Assembly: GCA_905197905.1 (NCBI GenBank)
Contig: CAJKAP010000006.1
Span: 84,582-148,581, forward strand
Length of the DNA stretch: 64,000 bases
Reading direction: 5' to 3'
Source: an uncultured Sutterella sp.
Lineage (GTDB): Bacteria; Pseudomonadota; Gammaproteobacteria; Burkholderiales; Burkholderiaceae_F
Shown: piece by piece, positions 25,396 to 35,551 of the stretch
Layout of the letters: each line of letters opens with the position of its first letter
Numbering within the stretch: position 1 is the first letter of the stretch
Notes under the pieces: model-generated
The model's input: the letters and a program-made list of their open reading frames with translations, nothing else
What the model was told of the DNA's origin: nothing
Databases searched by the model: none
Translations under genes and position numbers: made by a program

Positions 25396-26547
25396 CTAAC
25401 CCGTGAAGAAACCCTTCATACGATCAAAGAAGGACTGTTTGCCTGGTGTGTGCTTATCGCCTCCTTCTTTCAAAGAGGCCTCAAAATCACGCAACATCGT
25501 CTTCTGTTTAGCGCTCAAATTGACCGGAGTTTCTACACGAATGTGCAAGAAGAGGTCTCCAGACTCTTGAGTGCGAACGTTTTTCACGCCACTACCACGC
25601 ATACGGAAGGTCTTCCCGCTCTGCGTACCTTCTGGCAAGTTTATGCTACGTTCCCCATCCAACGTTTGAACCTTAACTTCACCACCTAAAGCAGCTGTCA
25701 CAAAGGAAACAGGCAACTCGGTGTGTAAATCGTCCCCATCTCGTCTAAAGAGGTCATGCGGCTTGATGTGCACACGAACGAACATATCCCCAGCACGGCC
25801 TCCATTGCGACCTGGTTCGCCACGACCGCTCAAACGAATGCTCTGGCCATCATCAATACCAGCTGGGATATTAATGGTAACTGTCTGAGCCGTGCGAACA
25901 TGACCTTCACCATGGCAATCTGGACACGGATCCTTAATAACTTGACCAGTACCACCGCAATCTGGACAAGTTTGTTGCACCGTGAAGAAGCCACTCGACA
26001 TCCTCACTGTACCCTGACCACGACAGGTCGTACAGGTTGTCTTAGACGTTCCTGGCTTGCAACCAGAACCATGACACGTACCACATTCGTTCCAGGTCGG
26101 AATACGAATATCAACCTTCGCACCATGAGCTGCTTCTTCAAGCGTCACATCAACGTCGTAGCGCAAGTCGTTTCCACGCTGATCGCGGCGTTCTTGAGCG
26201 CGACCGCCCCCAAACATTTCGCCGAAAATGTCACCAAAAGAAGCAAAACCATCCGCAAAACCGCCTGCTTGATTAAAACCGCCGAATCCACCAAAGCCAC
26301 CAGCCCCGCCAGCTGCATTGGGATCCACGCCAGCCTTACCGTATCGGTCATAAGCAGCACGTTTTTGGTCATCGGACAAAACTGCATAAGCTTCACCGAT
26401 TTGCTTGAACTTCTCTTCAGCTTCCTTGTTACCGGGGTTACGGTCCGGATGATATTTCATTGCCAAACGACGATAAGCCTTTTTAATTTCATCAGCTGTC
26501 GCTGATTTACTCACGCCGAGTAACTCATAATAATCCTGATCAGCCAT
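25396..26547 (-). CDS. dnaJ: Chaperone protein DnaJ (Hsp40)
   Basis: 383 residues. J domain (about 1-70) with the HPD motif in [10 protein letters not shown]; Gly/Phe-rich linker ([18 protein letters not shown]); zinc domain with four CxxCxGxG repeats ([32 protein letters not shown]); and the two C-terminal substrate domains. It delivers unfolded clients to DnaK and stimulates its ATPase. Lies 227 bases downstream of dnaK on the same strand, with hairpins in the gap; no sigma-32 promoter of its own is evident, so it probably relies on read-through from dnaK. Confidence 0.97.
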   Translation of the reverse strand: MADQDYYELLGVSKSATADEIKKAYRRLAMKYHPDRNPGNKEAEEKFKQIGEAYAVLSDDQKRAAYDRYGKAGVDPNAAGGAGGFGGFGGFNQAGGFADGFASFGDIFGEMFGGGRAQERRDQRGNDLRYDVDVTLEEAAHGAKVDIRIPTWNECGTCHGSGCKPGTSKTTCTTCRGQGTVRMSSGFFTVQQTCPDCGGTGQVIKDPCPDCHGEGHVRTAQTVTINIPAGIDDGQSIRLSGRGEPGRNGGRAGDMFVRVHIKPHDLFRRDGDDLHTELPVSFVTAALGGEVKVQTLDGERSINLPEGTQSGKTFRMRGSGVKNVRTQESGDLFLHIRVETPVNLSAKQKTMLRDFEASLKEGGDKHTPGKQSFFDRMKGFFTG

Positions 26548-26663
26548 CGTTTTGTCTCTTCTTGATATGCTCTAAGAGCCTATCGTTATCATCAAAAGAT
26601 TTCGTCACGCCCTATTTTTAAGCGAGACGTTGAGCCTCAAAAAGAGACTCATTTTAAACAGCA

Positions 26664-26753
26664 GAAGGGTTGGTGCACCGATTGTGTACCCACCCTTCGA
26701 AAATCGACCTTATTCAAGGGTGGGATTCTTGCGCGATTTCTCTCACAAGAATC
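26664..26753 (-). promoter_or_regulatory. Mutually exclusive hairpins between dnaK and dnaJ
   Basis: In the dnaK-dnaJ gap GAAGGGT (26664-26670) can pair with ACCCTTC (26692-26698), and the overlapping CACCCTT (26691-26697) can instead pair with AAGGGTG (26716-26722). A third stem GGATTCTTG/CAAGAATCC (26723-26731, 26745-26753) lies next to the dnaK end. No T-run follows, so these look like processing or attenuation structures rather than a plain terminator. The pairings are seen; the role is inferred. Confidence 0.45.
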
Positions 26754-26774
26754 CTCTCCTTGTTGAGGCATTGA

Positions 26775-28694
26775 TTACTTCTTTTCGGTGAATTCAGCAT
26801 CAATAACATCGTCATCTTTGCCGTCCGCCTTCTGAGCACCCTGATCCTGCTGTTGCTGCGCCTGAGCGGCCTGAGCTGCTTTGTTCAGCTTTTCACCGAT
26901 CTTCTGAGCTGCATCCATCAAGCGTTCCACCGCCTTGTCAATGGCTTCCTTATCTTCACCCTTGATCTTCTCTTCAACATCTTTGATGGCATCTTCGCAG
27001 GCAGCGCGATCAACACTTTCCACCTTGTCGCCATTTTCCTTCAAGGTCTTCTGAACCTGGTTCACAGCGGAATCAGCCAAGTTACGAGACTGCGCCAACT
27101 CGAAGCGACGGTGGTCTTCAGCCTTATTGGCTTCAGCATCCTGTACCATGCGTTCGATTTCATCTTCGCTCAAGCCAGAGCTGGCCTTGATGGTGATATT
27201 GTTTTCTTTGCCTGTAGCCTTATCCTTGGCACCCACGTGCAAAATACCATTAGCGTCAATGTCGAAAGTCACTTCAATCTGTGGTAATCCACGCGGAGAC
27301 GGCGGAATCCCTTCCAAATTGAATTCGCCCAAGAGTTTATTGGAAGCCGCCATTTCACGTTCACCCTGATAAACCTTAATGGTCACAGCAGGCTGATTGT
27401 CTTCAGCAGTAGAGAACACCTGACTGTGCTTGGTCGGAATTGTCGTATTGCGCTTGATCATCGGCGTCATTACGCCACCTAAGGTTTCAATACCAAGGGT
27501 CAACGGAGTAACGTCGAGCAAGAGTACGTCGTGACGTTCACCAGTCAACACGGAGCCCTGAATAGCGGCCCCGATAGCCACAGCTTCGTCTGGGTTCACA
27601 TCCTTGCGAGGATCCTTACCAAAAAATTCCTTCACAACAGCTTGCACACGCGGCATACGGGACTGACCACCCACCAAAATTACGTCGGTGATATCCGACG
27701 TGGAGACGCCAGCGTCTCGCAAAGCCTTGCGGCAAGGTTCGATCGTGCGCTGCACCAAGTCTTCAACCAAGTTTTCAAACTTAGCACGCGTCACGTTGAG
27801 GTTTAAATGCTTCGGACCAGTCGCATCAGCAGTGATGTACGGGAGGTTAATTTCCGTTTCCTGACGGTTCGAGAGTTCGATCTTGGCCTTTTCGGCTGCA
27901 TCCTTCAAGCGCTGCAATGCTAAAACATCCTTGGAAAGGTCTACACCCGTATCCTTGCGGAATTCGTTGATGAGGTAGTCAACCAAACGCTGATCAAAGT
28001 CTTCACCACCCAAGAAGGTATCCCCGTTCGTGGAGAGAACTTCAAACTGCTTGTCGCCATCGATGTTAGCCAAGTCAATGATAGAGATATCGAACGTACC
28101 GCCACCCAGGTCATACACAGCGATCTTACGGTCAACGTTACCACCTTTGTCCAAGCCAAAGGCCAAAGCAGCAGCCGTAGGTTCGTTAATGATACGCTTG
28201 ACTTCAAGACCAGCAATACGACCAGCATCCTTCGTAGCCTGGCGCTGAGAGTCGTTAAAGTAGGCTGGAACCGTAATCACAGCTTCCGTAATCGTTTCGC
28301 CGAGATAATCTTCAGCTGTCTTCTTCATCTTGCGAAGCACGTCAGCACTGATCTGCTGGGGAGCCAAAGTCTTGCCCTGAACTTCTACCCAAGCATCACC
28401 ATTGTCGGCACGAGCAATCTTGAAAGGCATCAATCCAATGTCTTTCTGAACTTCCGCATCGTCAAAACGACGACCAATCAAGCGCTTCACTGCATAGAGA
28501 GTATTCTTCGGATTGGTCACGGCCTGACGTTTAGCAGGAGCACCAACCAAAATTTCACCATTATCCATATAGGCAACGATAGAAGGTGTCGTACGAGCAC
28601 CTTCACTGTTTTCGATAACCTTGACGTTATCACCATCCATTACGGCAACAGCCGAGTTGGTCGTACCAAGGTCAATACCAATGATTTTTGCCAT
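26775..28694 (-). CDS. dnaK: Chaperone protein DnaK (Hsp70)
   Basis: 639 residues. N-terminal ATPase domain with [17 protein letters not shown] and [15 protein letters not shown], the adenosine motif [11 protein letters not shown], linker [19 protein letters not shown], substrate-binding domain, and an alpha-helical lid ending in a Gln/Ala-rich then acidic tail ([13 protein letters not shown]; the EEVD-like DVIDAEF end is typical of bacterial DnaK). The ATG at 28694 follows GAAGGA; a TTG six codons earlier is rejected. A sigma-32 promoter at 28883-28910 gives heat-shock control, with a leader near 180 bases. Confidence 0.98.
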   Translation of the reverse strand: MAKIIGIDLGTTNSAVAVMDGDNVKVIENSEGARTTPSIVAYMDNGEILVGAPAKRQAVTNPKNTLYAVKRLIGRRFDDAEVQKDIGLMPFKIARADNGDAWVEVQGKTLAPQQISADVLRKMKKTAEDYLGETITEAVITVPAYFNDSQRQATKDAGRIAGLEVKRIINEPTAAALAFGLDKGGNVDRKIAVYDLGGGTFDISIIDLANIDGDKQFEVLSTNGDTFLGGEDFDQRLVDYLINEFRKDTGVDLSKDVLALQRLKDAAEKAKIELSNRQETEINLPYITADATGPKHLNLNVTRAKFENLVEDLVQRTIEPCRKALRDAGVSTSDITDVILVGGQSRMPRVQAVVKEFFGKDPRKDVNPDEAVAIGAAIQGSVLTGERHDVLLLDVTPLTLGIETLGGVMTPMIKRNTTIPTKHSQVFSTAEDNQPAVTIKVYQGEREMAASNKLLGEFNLEGIPPSPRGLPQIEVTFDIDANGILHVGAKDKATGKENNITIKASSGLSEDEIERMVQDAEANKAEDHRRFELAQSRNLADSAVNQVQKTLKENGDKVESVDRAACEDAIKDVEEKIKGEDKEAIDKAVERLMDAAQKIGEKLNKAAQAAQAQQQQDQGAQKADGKDDDVIDAEFTEKK

Positions 28695-28882
28695 AGTGTT
28701 GTTATCCTTCAAAAGAAATCTTGCTTTACCCGCTAAGGAAGCTTCCGAGAGGGATTCTCACCAATGCTCTTTAGACGTTGGGACTCACTCCCGTTCTTGC
28801 GAGAAGCTCACCCGAGGTAAAGACTCTGAAACCTGTTCAAGCACTTCACCTAGAGGCTCTGTGCTCTCACTCTTTAATCCCT

Positions 28883-28910
28883 ATATGGGGACTAGCTCTC
28901 ATTTTTCAAG
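28883..28910 (-). promoter_or_regulatory. Sigma-32 heat-shock promoter of dnaK
   Basis: On the minus strand CTTGAA (28905-28910), 14 bases, then CCCCATAT (28883-28890). This is the RpoH consensus CTTGAA-N(11-16)-CCCCATnT. Confidence 0.9.
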
Positions 28911-28973
28911 CCTAAACCAAGGGGTTGTCATAAAAAATTACATTTATCGCTATCGCAAAGGACTTTGCACGTA

Positions 28974-29003
28974 AATAAAAAGGCGCCCTTTTTAAGAACG
29001 CCT
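28974..29003 (-). terminator. Terminator of grpE
   Basis: Stem AGGCG/CGCCT (28981-28985, 28999-29003) with additional A-T pairing inside; on the minus strand it is followed by TTTTATTT. Confidence 0.6.
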
Positions 29004-29032
29004 AGAGTCATTTCAACGCGATAGCGAAAGCA

Positions 29033-29632
29033 TTACTGAGCCACACTCACCATAGCAGGGCGCAAAACACGATCTGCAATCATCCAACCACGCTGAAAAA
29101 CCTCAACGACCGTACCCGAGGCTACGCCCTCGGGAGCAGGAACCATAGCAATCGCTTGCTGAGTATGCGGGTCAAAAGGCTTCCCCTTAGGATCAATTGG
29201 GTGCATAGCCGATACATCCAAAGCATGCAACATCTGACGATAGGTTGTTTCCATGCCTTCACGAATCGGAGAATCCGACAAATCTTTGGTCACTTCAAGG
29301 GCTTTTTCTAAGCTGTCAACGACAGGCAAAAGGTTTTCAGCAAACTTTTCAATACCAAATTTTCGTGCCTTCTGAACATCATCAGCCGCACGACGACGAG
29401 TATTTTCCAATTCTGCCATAGCACGAACATAAAGATCGTAGTGCTCCAACACTTTGGCTTCGGCCATCTTCAAAGCAGTCTGCAATTCTTCAGCAGACAT
29501 CTCGCGAGCTGATGCCTGTGCGTCTTCTGTAGCTGCTGAATCACATTCGCACTTAATGTCTTTTTCGCAATCGCATTGCTGATCAGCGCAGCAACCTTCT
29601 TCAACCGGCTTTTGTTCCTTGGATTCCGTCAT
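29033..29632 (-). CDS. grpE: Nucleotide exchange factor GrpE with Cys-rich N-terminus
   Basis: 199 residues. Releases ADP from DnaK. The long coiled coil (about 45-120; YVRAMAELENTRRRAADDVQKAR) and the C-terminal beta wing with HQAIAMVPA-like HTQQAIAMVPAPEGVASGTVVEVFQRGWMIADRVLRPAMVSVA are family hallmarks. The N-terminal ~40 residues, usually just acidic and disordered, contain six cysteines at 14, 15, 20, 22, 28 and 30 (CC-x4-C-x-C-x5-C-x-C) mixed with Asp/Glu. This is unusual and resembles a metal or thiol-redox cluster. It has its own sigma-32 promoter. Confidence 0.95.
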   Translation of the reverse strand: MTESKEQKPVEEGCCADQQCDCEKDIKCECDSAATEDAQASAREMSAEELQTALKMAEAKVLEHYDLYVRAMAELENTRRRAADDVQKARKFGIEKFAENLLPVVDSLEKALEVTKDLSDSPIREGMETTYRQMLHALDVSAMHPIDPKGKPFDPHTQQAIAMVPAPEGVASGTVVEVFQRGWMIADRVLRPAMVSVAQ

Positions 29633-29787
29633 TCAAATGCTCCGTGTATTTATCTTTGGAACAGGCGATTAAGGTGCCCAATCCAAATTGTTTACCTTGA
29701 GTCTCTGCTTGGCGATAAAGTCTGCACTGCAGAGTGCCTCATTAACTTTTAAAGCAGGAAGCGCTCTAAAAGCGACTTCTCCCCTTT

Positions 29788-29815
29788 ATATGGGGACGAA
29801 GTATGATTTTTCAAG
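29788..29815 (-). promoter_or_regulatory. Sigma-32 heat-shock promoter of grpE
   Basis: CTTGAA (29810-29815), 14-base spacer, CCCCATAT (29788-29795) on the minus strand; the same element sequence and spacing as the dnaK promoter. It lies within ~20 bases of the hemH stop codon, with a leader of about 150 bases before grpE. Confidence 0.9.
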
Positions 29816-29833
29816 ATTGATGCTTAGTTTAGC

Positions 29834-30841
29834 TTAAACCCAGCCCTGAAGTTCACGACGAATAATGGTCTCGTAAAGATCTATCGCCTCCGGCGAAGAG
29901 TTCATTGCGGGGATGTAATGAAAAGCGTCTTCTTTACGGTCTGACTCAGGAAGTGCATCAAGGTATGTGTGACGCAACTCGTCATTAATTTCTTCAATGG
30001 TTTCCAAACAATCTGCGGCAAAGCCAGGACAAATCACATCAATGCGTTTAACGCCAGCCTTAGCCAATTCCACCACCTTATCACTTGTATAGGGCTGAAC
30101 CCAGGGGTCAGGACCAAAGCGCGACTGAAAGCTGATTTCCCAAGCCGTTCTGTCTAGCTTCAATGCCGCCGCGACACGTTCTGCAGTTTCTTCGCAGTGC
30201 TTCTTGTACTCATCGCCCTTATCAATACTGCTCTGAGGAATGCCGTGGAAACTAAAAACTAATATTCCACCCCGTGCAATAGCGCTACCATTAGCCTCCC
30301 AATAGTCCTCAATGTGACGCTTTAGCCCATCAATATAGAGGGGTTCATTACAGAAATCGTAGATAGTACGCAACGCAGGAATATCGCGCATATTCATGCA
30401 AACCTTAAACATGGACTCGACACAGCCCGCACTCGTATGGCTGGAATACTGAGCAAACATTGGCACGCACAGCACTTTTTTGATTCCCGCAGTGGCAATT
30501 TTCGCCATCACACTCGGAATTGAGGGCGAACCGTAACACATAGCGGAATAAAATACTATGGGCGAATCAGTAAAGCGCTCTGTCAAGCGATCCACGATAG
30601 CTTGTGAATGAAGAATGAGCGGAGACCCTTCTGGCGTCCATACGATTTTGTAGCGTTCAGCTGATTTTGCGGGACGAGTGTTGAGAATGATCCCATGCAA
30701 AATGGGCCACCATTTCCAACGAGGCAATTCCACCACGCGGGTATCACTCAAAAATTCAGCAAGATAAGCTTTCACAGCAGGGGCGGTCGGCGCATCGGGA
30801 CTGCCCGTGTTAATGAGAACAACGGCGACAGAGGGATTCAT
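29834..30841 (-). CDS. hemH: Ferrochelatase
   Basis: 335 residues. Inserts Fe2+ into protoporphyrin IX, the last step of haem b synthesis; membrane-associated on the cytosolic side. Visible motifs: VVLINTGSPDAPT at the N-terminus, the catalytic-histidine signature LVFSFHGIPQSSIDKGDEY, RFGPDPWVQPYT and CPGFAADCLETIEEI near the C-terminus. Lies between a VUT transporter and grpE on the same strand. hemG, the preceding enzyme, is also in this window (42282). Confidence 0.96.
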   Translation of the reverse strand: MNPSVAVVLINTGSPDAPTAPAVKAYLAEFLSDTRVVELPRWKWWPILHGIILNTRPAKSAERYKIVWTPEGSPLILHSQAIVDRLTERFTDSPIVFYSAMCYGSPSIPSVMAKIATAGIKKVLCVPMFAQYSSHTSAGCVESMFKVCMNMRDIPALRTIYDFCNEPLYIDGLKRHIEDYWEANGSAIARGGILVFSFHGIPQSSIDKGDEYKKHCEETAERVAAALKLDRTAWEISFQSRFGPDPWVQPYTSDKVVELAKAGVKRIDVICPGFAADCLETIEEINDELRHTYLDALPESDRKEDAFHYIPAMNSSPEAIDLYETIIRRELQGWV

Positions 30842-30934
30842 GAAGGTAAATCTATTTGTGGTTATTGAAACGATGATCTAATTGTGATCATGAATTCTTA
30901 AAGTACCATTGTCTTTTAAGAAAAACAATTCTTT

Positions 30935-31501
30935 TTATCGGGCGACTCGCATAAGTGATAAACGATCTTGCCGAGCTCGCCAAATATAGATCACTATGCC
31001 GCCCAATAAACTCATCCAGAATTTTCCGATCACTTGCCCGATGACAAAGTCGAGAGAACCAAAGGCCAAGCTCAAGAAAATCACCGAGTCAACAACAGAA
31101 CCCACTAATCCAGAAAGAATAACTGCGAGCGTTAGGTACTTTTCACGTAGCGGTGTATAGACCAGAAAGTCTGCTATCTCTGAGAAAAAGAAAGCCAGAG
31201 TAGAACCAAGAACGATTTCTGAAGGGGCTAAGAAGGCCGATAAAATGGCGCCAGCAACGATAGCCACAATTGTCCAGCACTTTCCAAGAAGATTCTGAAG
31301 CGCGTCACGCAACACTAAGGCAAAGCCAGCCAATAATACACCAGAAGGCGCCATGATCCCTGGCCAAACAGGAATCAGGCAGGGACCTTCATATTGGCAA
31401 ACCAGACCGACATTAGAAACGACCCAGTTACCGAGCAAAATCGTAAGCGTAAAAAGTCCTAGGCACAAAAAGCCTAGTTGTTTTGAAGAGAGGAATCTCA
31501 T
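30935..31501 (-). CDS. VUT-family membrane protein (putative vitamin/queuosine-precursor transporter)
   Basis: 188 residues with five to six hydrophobic helices. The central motif IVLGSTLAFFFSEIADFLVYTPLRE and the later GSVVDSVIFLSLAFGS are those of Vut_1 proteins (YhhQ-like), proposed to import queuosine precursors or other vitamins. The ATG at 31501 follows AAGGGA; an upstream frame extension lacks family character. No preQ1 riboswitch is recognised upstream, since the gene follows yheT by 75 bases. Confidence 0.85.
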   Translation of the reverse strand: MRFLSSKQLGFLCLGLFTLTILLGNWVVSNVGLVCQYEGPCLIPVWPGIMAPSGVLLAGFALVLRDALQNLLGKCWTIVAIVAGAILSAFLAPSEIVLGSTLAFFFSEIADFLVYTPLREKYLTLAVILSGLVGSVVDSVIFLSLAFGSLDFVIGQVIGKFWMSLLGGIVIYIWRARQDRLSLMRVAR

Positions 31502-31576
31502 GGTGTCCCTTTTGTGGCCACAGAACGACAGGCCTGCGCCACGCAAAATGGTAAAAGTCGACACCACTGCAGCAGT

Positions 31577-32554
31577 CTAGCCGCCGGTGTCAAAGAATCG
31601 CTTGATGCGGGTGGGTAAATATAACAAATTCCCTGGCATCTTGCCTTCTGGGAAGCCAATATGACCACCTTCTTCTGGGAACTCCCCGAGCACATAGTTA
31701 CTCATTTCATGTGCTCTGGGCAAACTCCAAGCTGGCAAAAAGGGATCATTTTTGGCATTTAAGAAGAGAAGCGGAACTTGCACATTAGGGAGCGCTTGCT
31801 TGCAAGAACATTTTTGCCAATAGTCCATTGCGGAACGAAAACCGTGGATTGGCGCGGTGTAAATCGTGTCGAAATCGTACATCGTTTCGCAACGGCGAAC
31901 GGCTTCAATGTCAATCAGCTCTGGGAAAAGACGCGCTTTTGCTTCGAGCTTTGGTTTCAAAGTAGACAAGAACATATTGGCATAGAGAATATTGACACCC
32001 TTACTGATTCGTTCACTTCCTGCGACCAAGTCAAGTGGCGCGCCTACGGCGGCTGCCGCAGTCAAAAGACTCGTAGCATCGGTGCCACGGTCTCCTAAGT
32101 ACTTCGTTAATTGGTTAGCTCCCAAACTAACCCCCACAGCGTACATTGGCGCACGAGGAAAGCGAGATTTCACTGTTTTAAGCACCCATTCGCAATCGTC
32201 ACTATCACCTGCAAAGTAAGCACGAGGAAGACGATTTAATTCACCGCCGCAGCTTCTAAAGTGTGCGACAACACCACGCCACCCCCATTTTTTGCACTCA
32301 TCCATTAAGGAAAGGGCATAGTGGCTGTGACTCGAGCCTTCTAGCCCATGAAAGAGAACTAACACAGGTGTGTCTGCACGAAGCGGTTCTGGCTGCAACC
32401 AATCCCAAATCATAAAGTCACCGTCCGGTGTCGACACATGCTCTCGGCGATACTCCACCTGGGGCTTTGTGCTAACTTTGGCAGGAATCACAGTTTGCAA
32501 ATGACCACCAACACACCAAGTGGGGGCGTGGTAGTCTGATGTCGAGATTGGCAT
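31577..32554 (-). CDS. Alpha/beta hydrolase, YheT family
   Basis: 325 residues. Oxyanion segment LFHGLEGSSHSHYAL, nucleophile elbow GVSLGANQLTKYLG, aspartate in NAKNDPFLP and histidine in EEGGHIGFPEG give the full catalytic triad. The cytosolic YheT/UPF0017 family has esterase-like fold but no agreed physiological substrate. The ATG at 32554 follows AGAGGA. First gene of a probable yheT-vut-hemH run. Confidence 0.88.
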   Translation of the reverse strand: MPISTSDYHAPTWCVGGHLQTVIPAKVSTKPQVEYRREHVSTPDGDFMIWDWLQPEPLRADTPVLVLFHGLEGSSHSHYALSLMDECKKWGWRGVVAHFRSCGGELNRLPRAYFAGDSDDCEWVLKTVKSRFPRAPMYAVGVSLGANQLTKYLGDRGTDATSLLTAAAAVGAPLDLVAGSERISKGVNILYANMFLSTLKPKLEAKARLFPELIDIEAVRRCETMYDFDTIYTAPIHGFRSAMDYWQKCSCKQALPNVQVPLLFLNAKNDPFLPAWSLPRAHEMSNYVLGEFPEEGGHIGFPEGKMPGNLLYLPTRIKRFFDTGG

Positions 32555-32734
32555 TTTGTCCTCTTAATAGAGCTCTACGTAGATGTTGTTGGACGATTAC
32601 TTGTCGCGTTCGACTCTTTTTTAGAAAAAAGAATACGCCGAAGAGAAAGAAAGTTATTTTACGACTCTTGAGGAAAATTTGGAAATAGCTTAAACCTCAA
32701 CATCTCTTCTCTATTTTTTACGAAATTCCCTCTC

Positions 32735-35551
32735 TCACAAATGAAAAACCGTATTCCAGAGACGTGAAACAACCTCACTTTCTTTTTCCACGAGCGCCGG
32801 ATTCACGCGAACTGGGGCGTTTTCCCCTGCGTTTAAACGGATTTCGTGCTGCAAGAGGCGATAGTGGCGGTAAGCCTTGATCGCTTCTTTGCAAAGCTCT
32901 GCATCCAATAGTCCTAATTGACCAATTTTTTCGAGCAAGAGAATATTGCCAAAGTTATTTGTGAGTTCTGGATAGCGAGCGCTATAAGTGAGAACGAACC
33001 ATTGCACCACAAATTCCACATCGACCATGCCACCATGATCGTGCTTAATATCAAAAGCGTTTGAGCGGTTGATATGCCCTTCGTGCATTTTTTCTCGCAT
33101 CTCTAAGACATCATGCCGTGTTTGCTCAGGATCGCGCTCTTTCAGCAGAACTTGTACTCGCTGCTGTTCGAAACGGCGCCCCAATTCTGGATCTCCTGCT
33201 ACAAAGCGAGCTCGTGTGAGTGCCTGATGTTCCCAGAACCATGCCCCAGTGCCATCGGCGTTGTCTTGATAACGACAGAACATTTCAAAAGGCGTCACCA
33301 CTAAACCACTTTCTCCATTGGGGCGTAGCCTCAAGTCAACATTAAAGAGTTTTCCCGAAGAGGTCTGCAGAGTGAGCCAGCTCATCATGCGACGCACAAG
33401 ACGCGTATACACGCGCTCAGCATCTTGGTCCTCGTCATCAAAGATAAAAACTAAGTCCAAGTCGCTGTCGTAGCCTAATTCCTTCCCACCCAACTTTCCG
33501 TAGCCAATCACACCAAACTTGGGGCGATCTACATGCCGCATCGCTAAACTACTCCAAGCCAATTCGCAGACTTCTTGCAGTACAGCGTCCGCCAACGCCG
33601 ATAATTGATCAGCTAAGCGCTCCACACTAAAGCGTCCATCCAAGTCTGCAATCAAAAGTTGGAAAATTGCAGAGTGGTGTGCATCGCGCAGAATATTCAT
33701 TTGGCGTTCTTGGTCACCGTCGGCGAGTTCTAGTGATCGGTGGAGTTTTTCTAACCAAGCTGTCCAATCAACTGGTGAATAGTCATCAAACTCTTTTTCT
33801 CGACCGTCTACCAACTCGTCGAGAATGATCGGGTGACGCATTAGGAAGTCCGCACTCCAACGACTCGCTGACAGCACTTTCCCAACACGTTCTGCGGCGC
33901 TGGGGTATTCGCTCAAAAGAGCCACATAAGTCGAGCGACCTGCAATAACCTCCAAAAGCTTTAAGTAGCGCGAGAGCATTTCTCCTAAAGAAACTACACG
34001 TACGCCATTTTTGCTTTGCCACTGAGGGCAACTTTCCACAATGATGGGAAGAAGCTTTTGCATGCGCACTCGAGATGTATCCGAAACGCCCTTGCCCCAG
34101 CGCCCACTTGCTAGACGCAAAATGCGACTCAAGAGTTCTTCTGACTCTTCCCCGTAACCCAAAGCTTGCAAGCGCTCCAAAAGAAGCACAGACGAGCTCG
34201 GACTGCCCATTTCCCAACCAATAGGCCAGCCTTCGGTACTCACTGTCGATTCTTCTACTTGGAAGATGCTGTCAAAAACACTCGCAACGCGCTCTCGCAC
34301 AGCGTGCACTGCGTCCCAGAGCTCCTCAGGCGAAATACCTAAAAGCGTCGCAATTGCCTGCAGTTTTTCTCCTGACGAGGGTAACATCTGCGTTTGTTCA
34401 TCATTGATGTACTGAATTGCATGCTCAACATTTCTCAAGAAAACGTAATCGAGCTGACACTGGTGAGCGATCGCTGGTTCCAAAAAATGCTCTTCCCCTA
34501 AGGCACTAAGCATCGCTAAGGTGGAGCGCCCTTGAAGCTGGGGATATCTCCCTCCACGAATAATCTGCATAGTCTGAGTAATAAATTCGATTTCTCGAAT
34601 GCCACCACGCCCAAGTTTGACATTGACCCCGGTCGAACCTCGAAGTAGTTCGCGTCTTGCCGTTTCTGCGCGGATCTTCTCATGGAGTCCTCGTAGTGCT
34701 TCAAGCGCGCCAAAATCAAGATATTTTCTGAAAACAAAAGGACGAACTAATGCTCGTAGTTGTTTGCTTTGACGAGCGAAAATTTCTTCAGTCGCAAAAA
34801 CTGGCTTATTCACCACTCGTCCTTTGAGCCACGCAAAACGTTCCCAGTCTCGACCCTGAGAGTAAAGATATTCTTCCAACATACTCGAAGAGCAAACAAT
34901 CGGACCAGAGTCTCCATTGGGTCGCAATCGCATATCTACGCGGAAAACGAACCCTGGACCTTCGATATCGCTTAAAGCAGGAATAATGCGTCTTGCAAGA
35001 CGCTCGTAAAATTCTTGCACAGTGAGCGTCTTATAAGCACTGGGGTACTCAGGTGTGACGCGCGTTTCTCCGTTCTCATCGAAGATAAAGATGAGGTCAA
35101 TATCAGAAGAAACGTTAAGCTCTCGACCGCCTAGCTTACCCATTCCTACGACCAAGAGATCTTGTGGGTCACCAGAGACTCCGTAAGGGACTCCGTAACG
35201 TTCGGCTAATTTTTTTGAGTGAACTCGAACGGTTTGAGAAACCGCCAACTCCGCAAAGTCACTCATGCGCTCAACCACAGTCTCGTAGTTAATTCGCCCT
35301 GTGCTGTTTTCACCAATAATGGCCAAAATCAGGTCTCGGCGTAGCAAGCGTAAGCCCAAAGCTAGCGAGTCAGGGTTATCCCAAGCTCGAATTTGCTCCT
35401 CTAAAGAGGCGCGCGACCACTCTTGAGAAAGACGAGACTCATAAAACTCTACGAGCGACTCTCCCTCTCCTTTGGGAAGAGCTTCAAGAGAACGATGAAC
35501 AAAGGCCGAGCTCTCTATAACGGCCTGCAAGGTTGGGGCTGTAGTAGTCAT
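32735..35551 (-). CDS. glnE: Bifunctional glutamine synthetase adenylyltransferase/adenylyl-removing enzyme
   Basis: 938 residues. Two nucleotidyltransferase domains, each followed by a helical GlnD_UR_UTase region. The first (removing activity) has VVGMGKLGGRELNVSSDIDLIFIFD, and the second (adding activity) GYGKLGGKELGYDSDLDLVFIFDDE; both Asp pairs are intact. It controls GlnA activity in response to PII state. Divergent from the yhdP-like gene, an arrangement known in betaproteobacteria. It ends just before a 180-base gap preceding yheT. Confidence 0.97.
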   Translation of the reverse strand: MTTTAPTLQAVIESSAFVHRSLEALPKGEGESLVEFYESRLSQEWSRASLEEQIRAWDNPDSLALGLRLLRRDLILAIIGENSTGRINYETVVERMSDFAELAVSQTVRVHSKKLAERYGVPYGVSGDPQDLLVVGMGKLGGRELNVSSDIDLIFIFDENGETRVTPEYPSAYKTLTVQEFYERLARRIIPALSDIEGPGFVFRVDMRLRPNGDSGPIVCSSSMLEEYLYSQGRDWERFAWLKGRVVNKPVFATEEIFARQSKQLRALVRPFVFRKYLDFGALEALRGLHEKIRAETARRELLRGSTGVNVKLGRGGIREIEFITQTMQIIRGGRYPQLQGRSTLAMLSALGEEHFLEPAIAHQCQLDYVFLRNVEHAIQYINDEQTQMLPSSGEKLQAIATLLGISPEELWDAVHAVRERVASVFDSIFQVEESTVSTEGWPIGWEMGSPSSSVLLLERLQALGYGEESEELLSRILRLASGRWGKGVSDTSRVRMQKLLPIIVESCPQWQSKNGVRVVSLGEMLSRYLKLLEVIAGRSTYVALLSEYPSAAERVGKVLSASRWSADFLMRHPIILDELVDGREKEFDDYSPVDWTAWLEKLHRSLELADGDQERQMNILRDAHHSAIFQLLIADLDGRFSVERLADQLSALADAVLQEVCELAWSSLAMRHVDRPKFGVIGYGKLGGKELGYDSDLDLVFIFDDEDQDAERVYTRLVRRMMSWLTLQTSSGKLFNVDLRLRPNGESGLVVTPFEMFCRYQDNADGTGAWFWEHQALTRARFVAGDPELGRRFEQQRVQVLLKERDPEQTRHDVLEMREKMHEGHINRSNAFDIKHDHGGMVDVEFVVQWFVLTYSARYPELTNNFGNILLLEKIGQLGLLDAELCKEAIKAYRHYRLLQHEIRLNAGENAPVRVNPALVEKESEVVSRLWNTVFHL

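Larger units (their letters stand above)
28695..29032 (-). other. grpE-dnaK intergenic region
   Basis: 338 bases without a gene. It holds, in transcript order, the grpE terminator (28974-29003), the dnaK sigma-32 promoter (28883-28910) and a long dnaK leader. dnaK is therefore an independent heat-shock unit, not just distal to grpE. Confidence 0.7.

Noticed and set aside
25756..26505. Open frame of about 250 codons antisense to dnaJ
   Set aside because: A shadow of the glycine- and cysteine-rich dnaJ coding frame; no start signal or family match.
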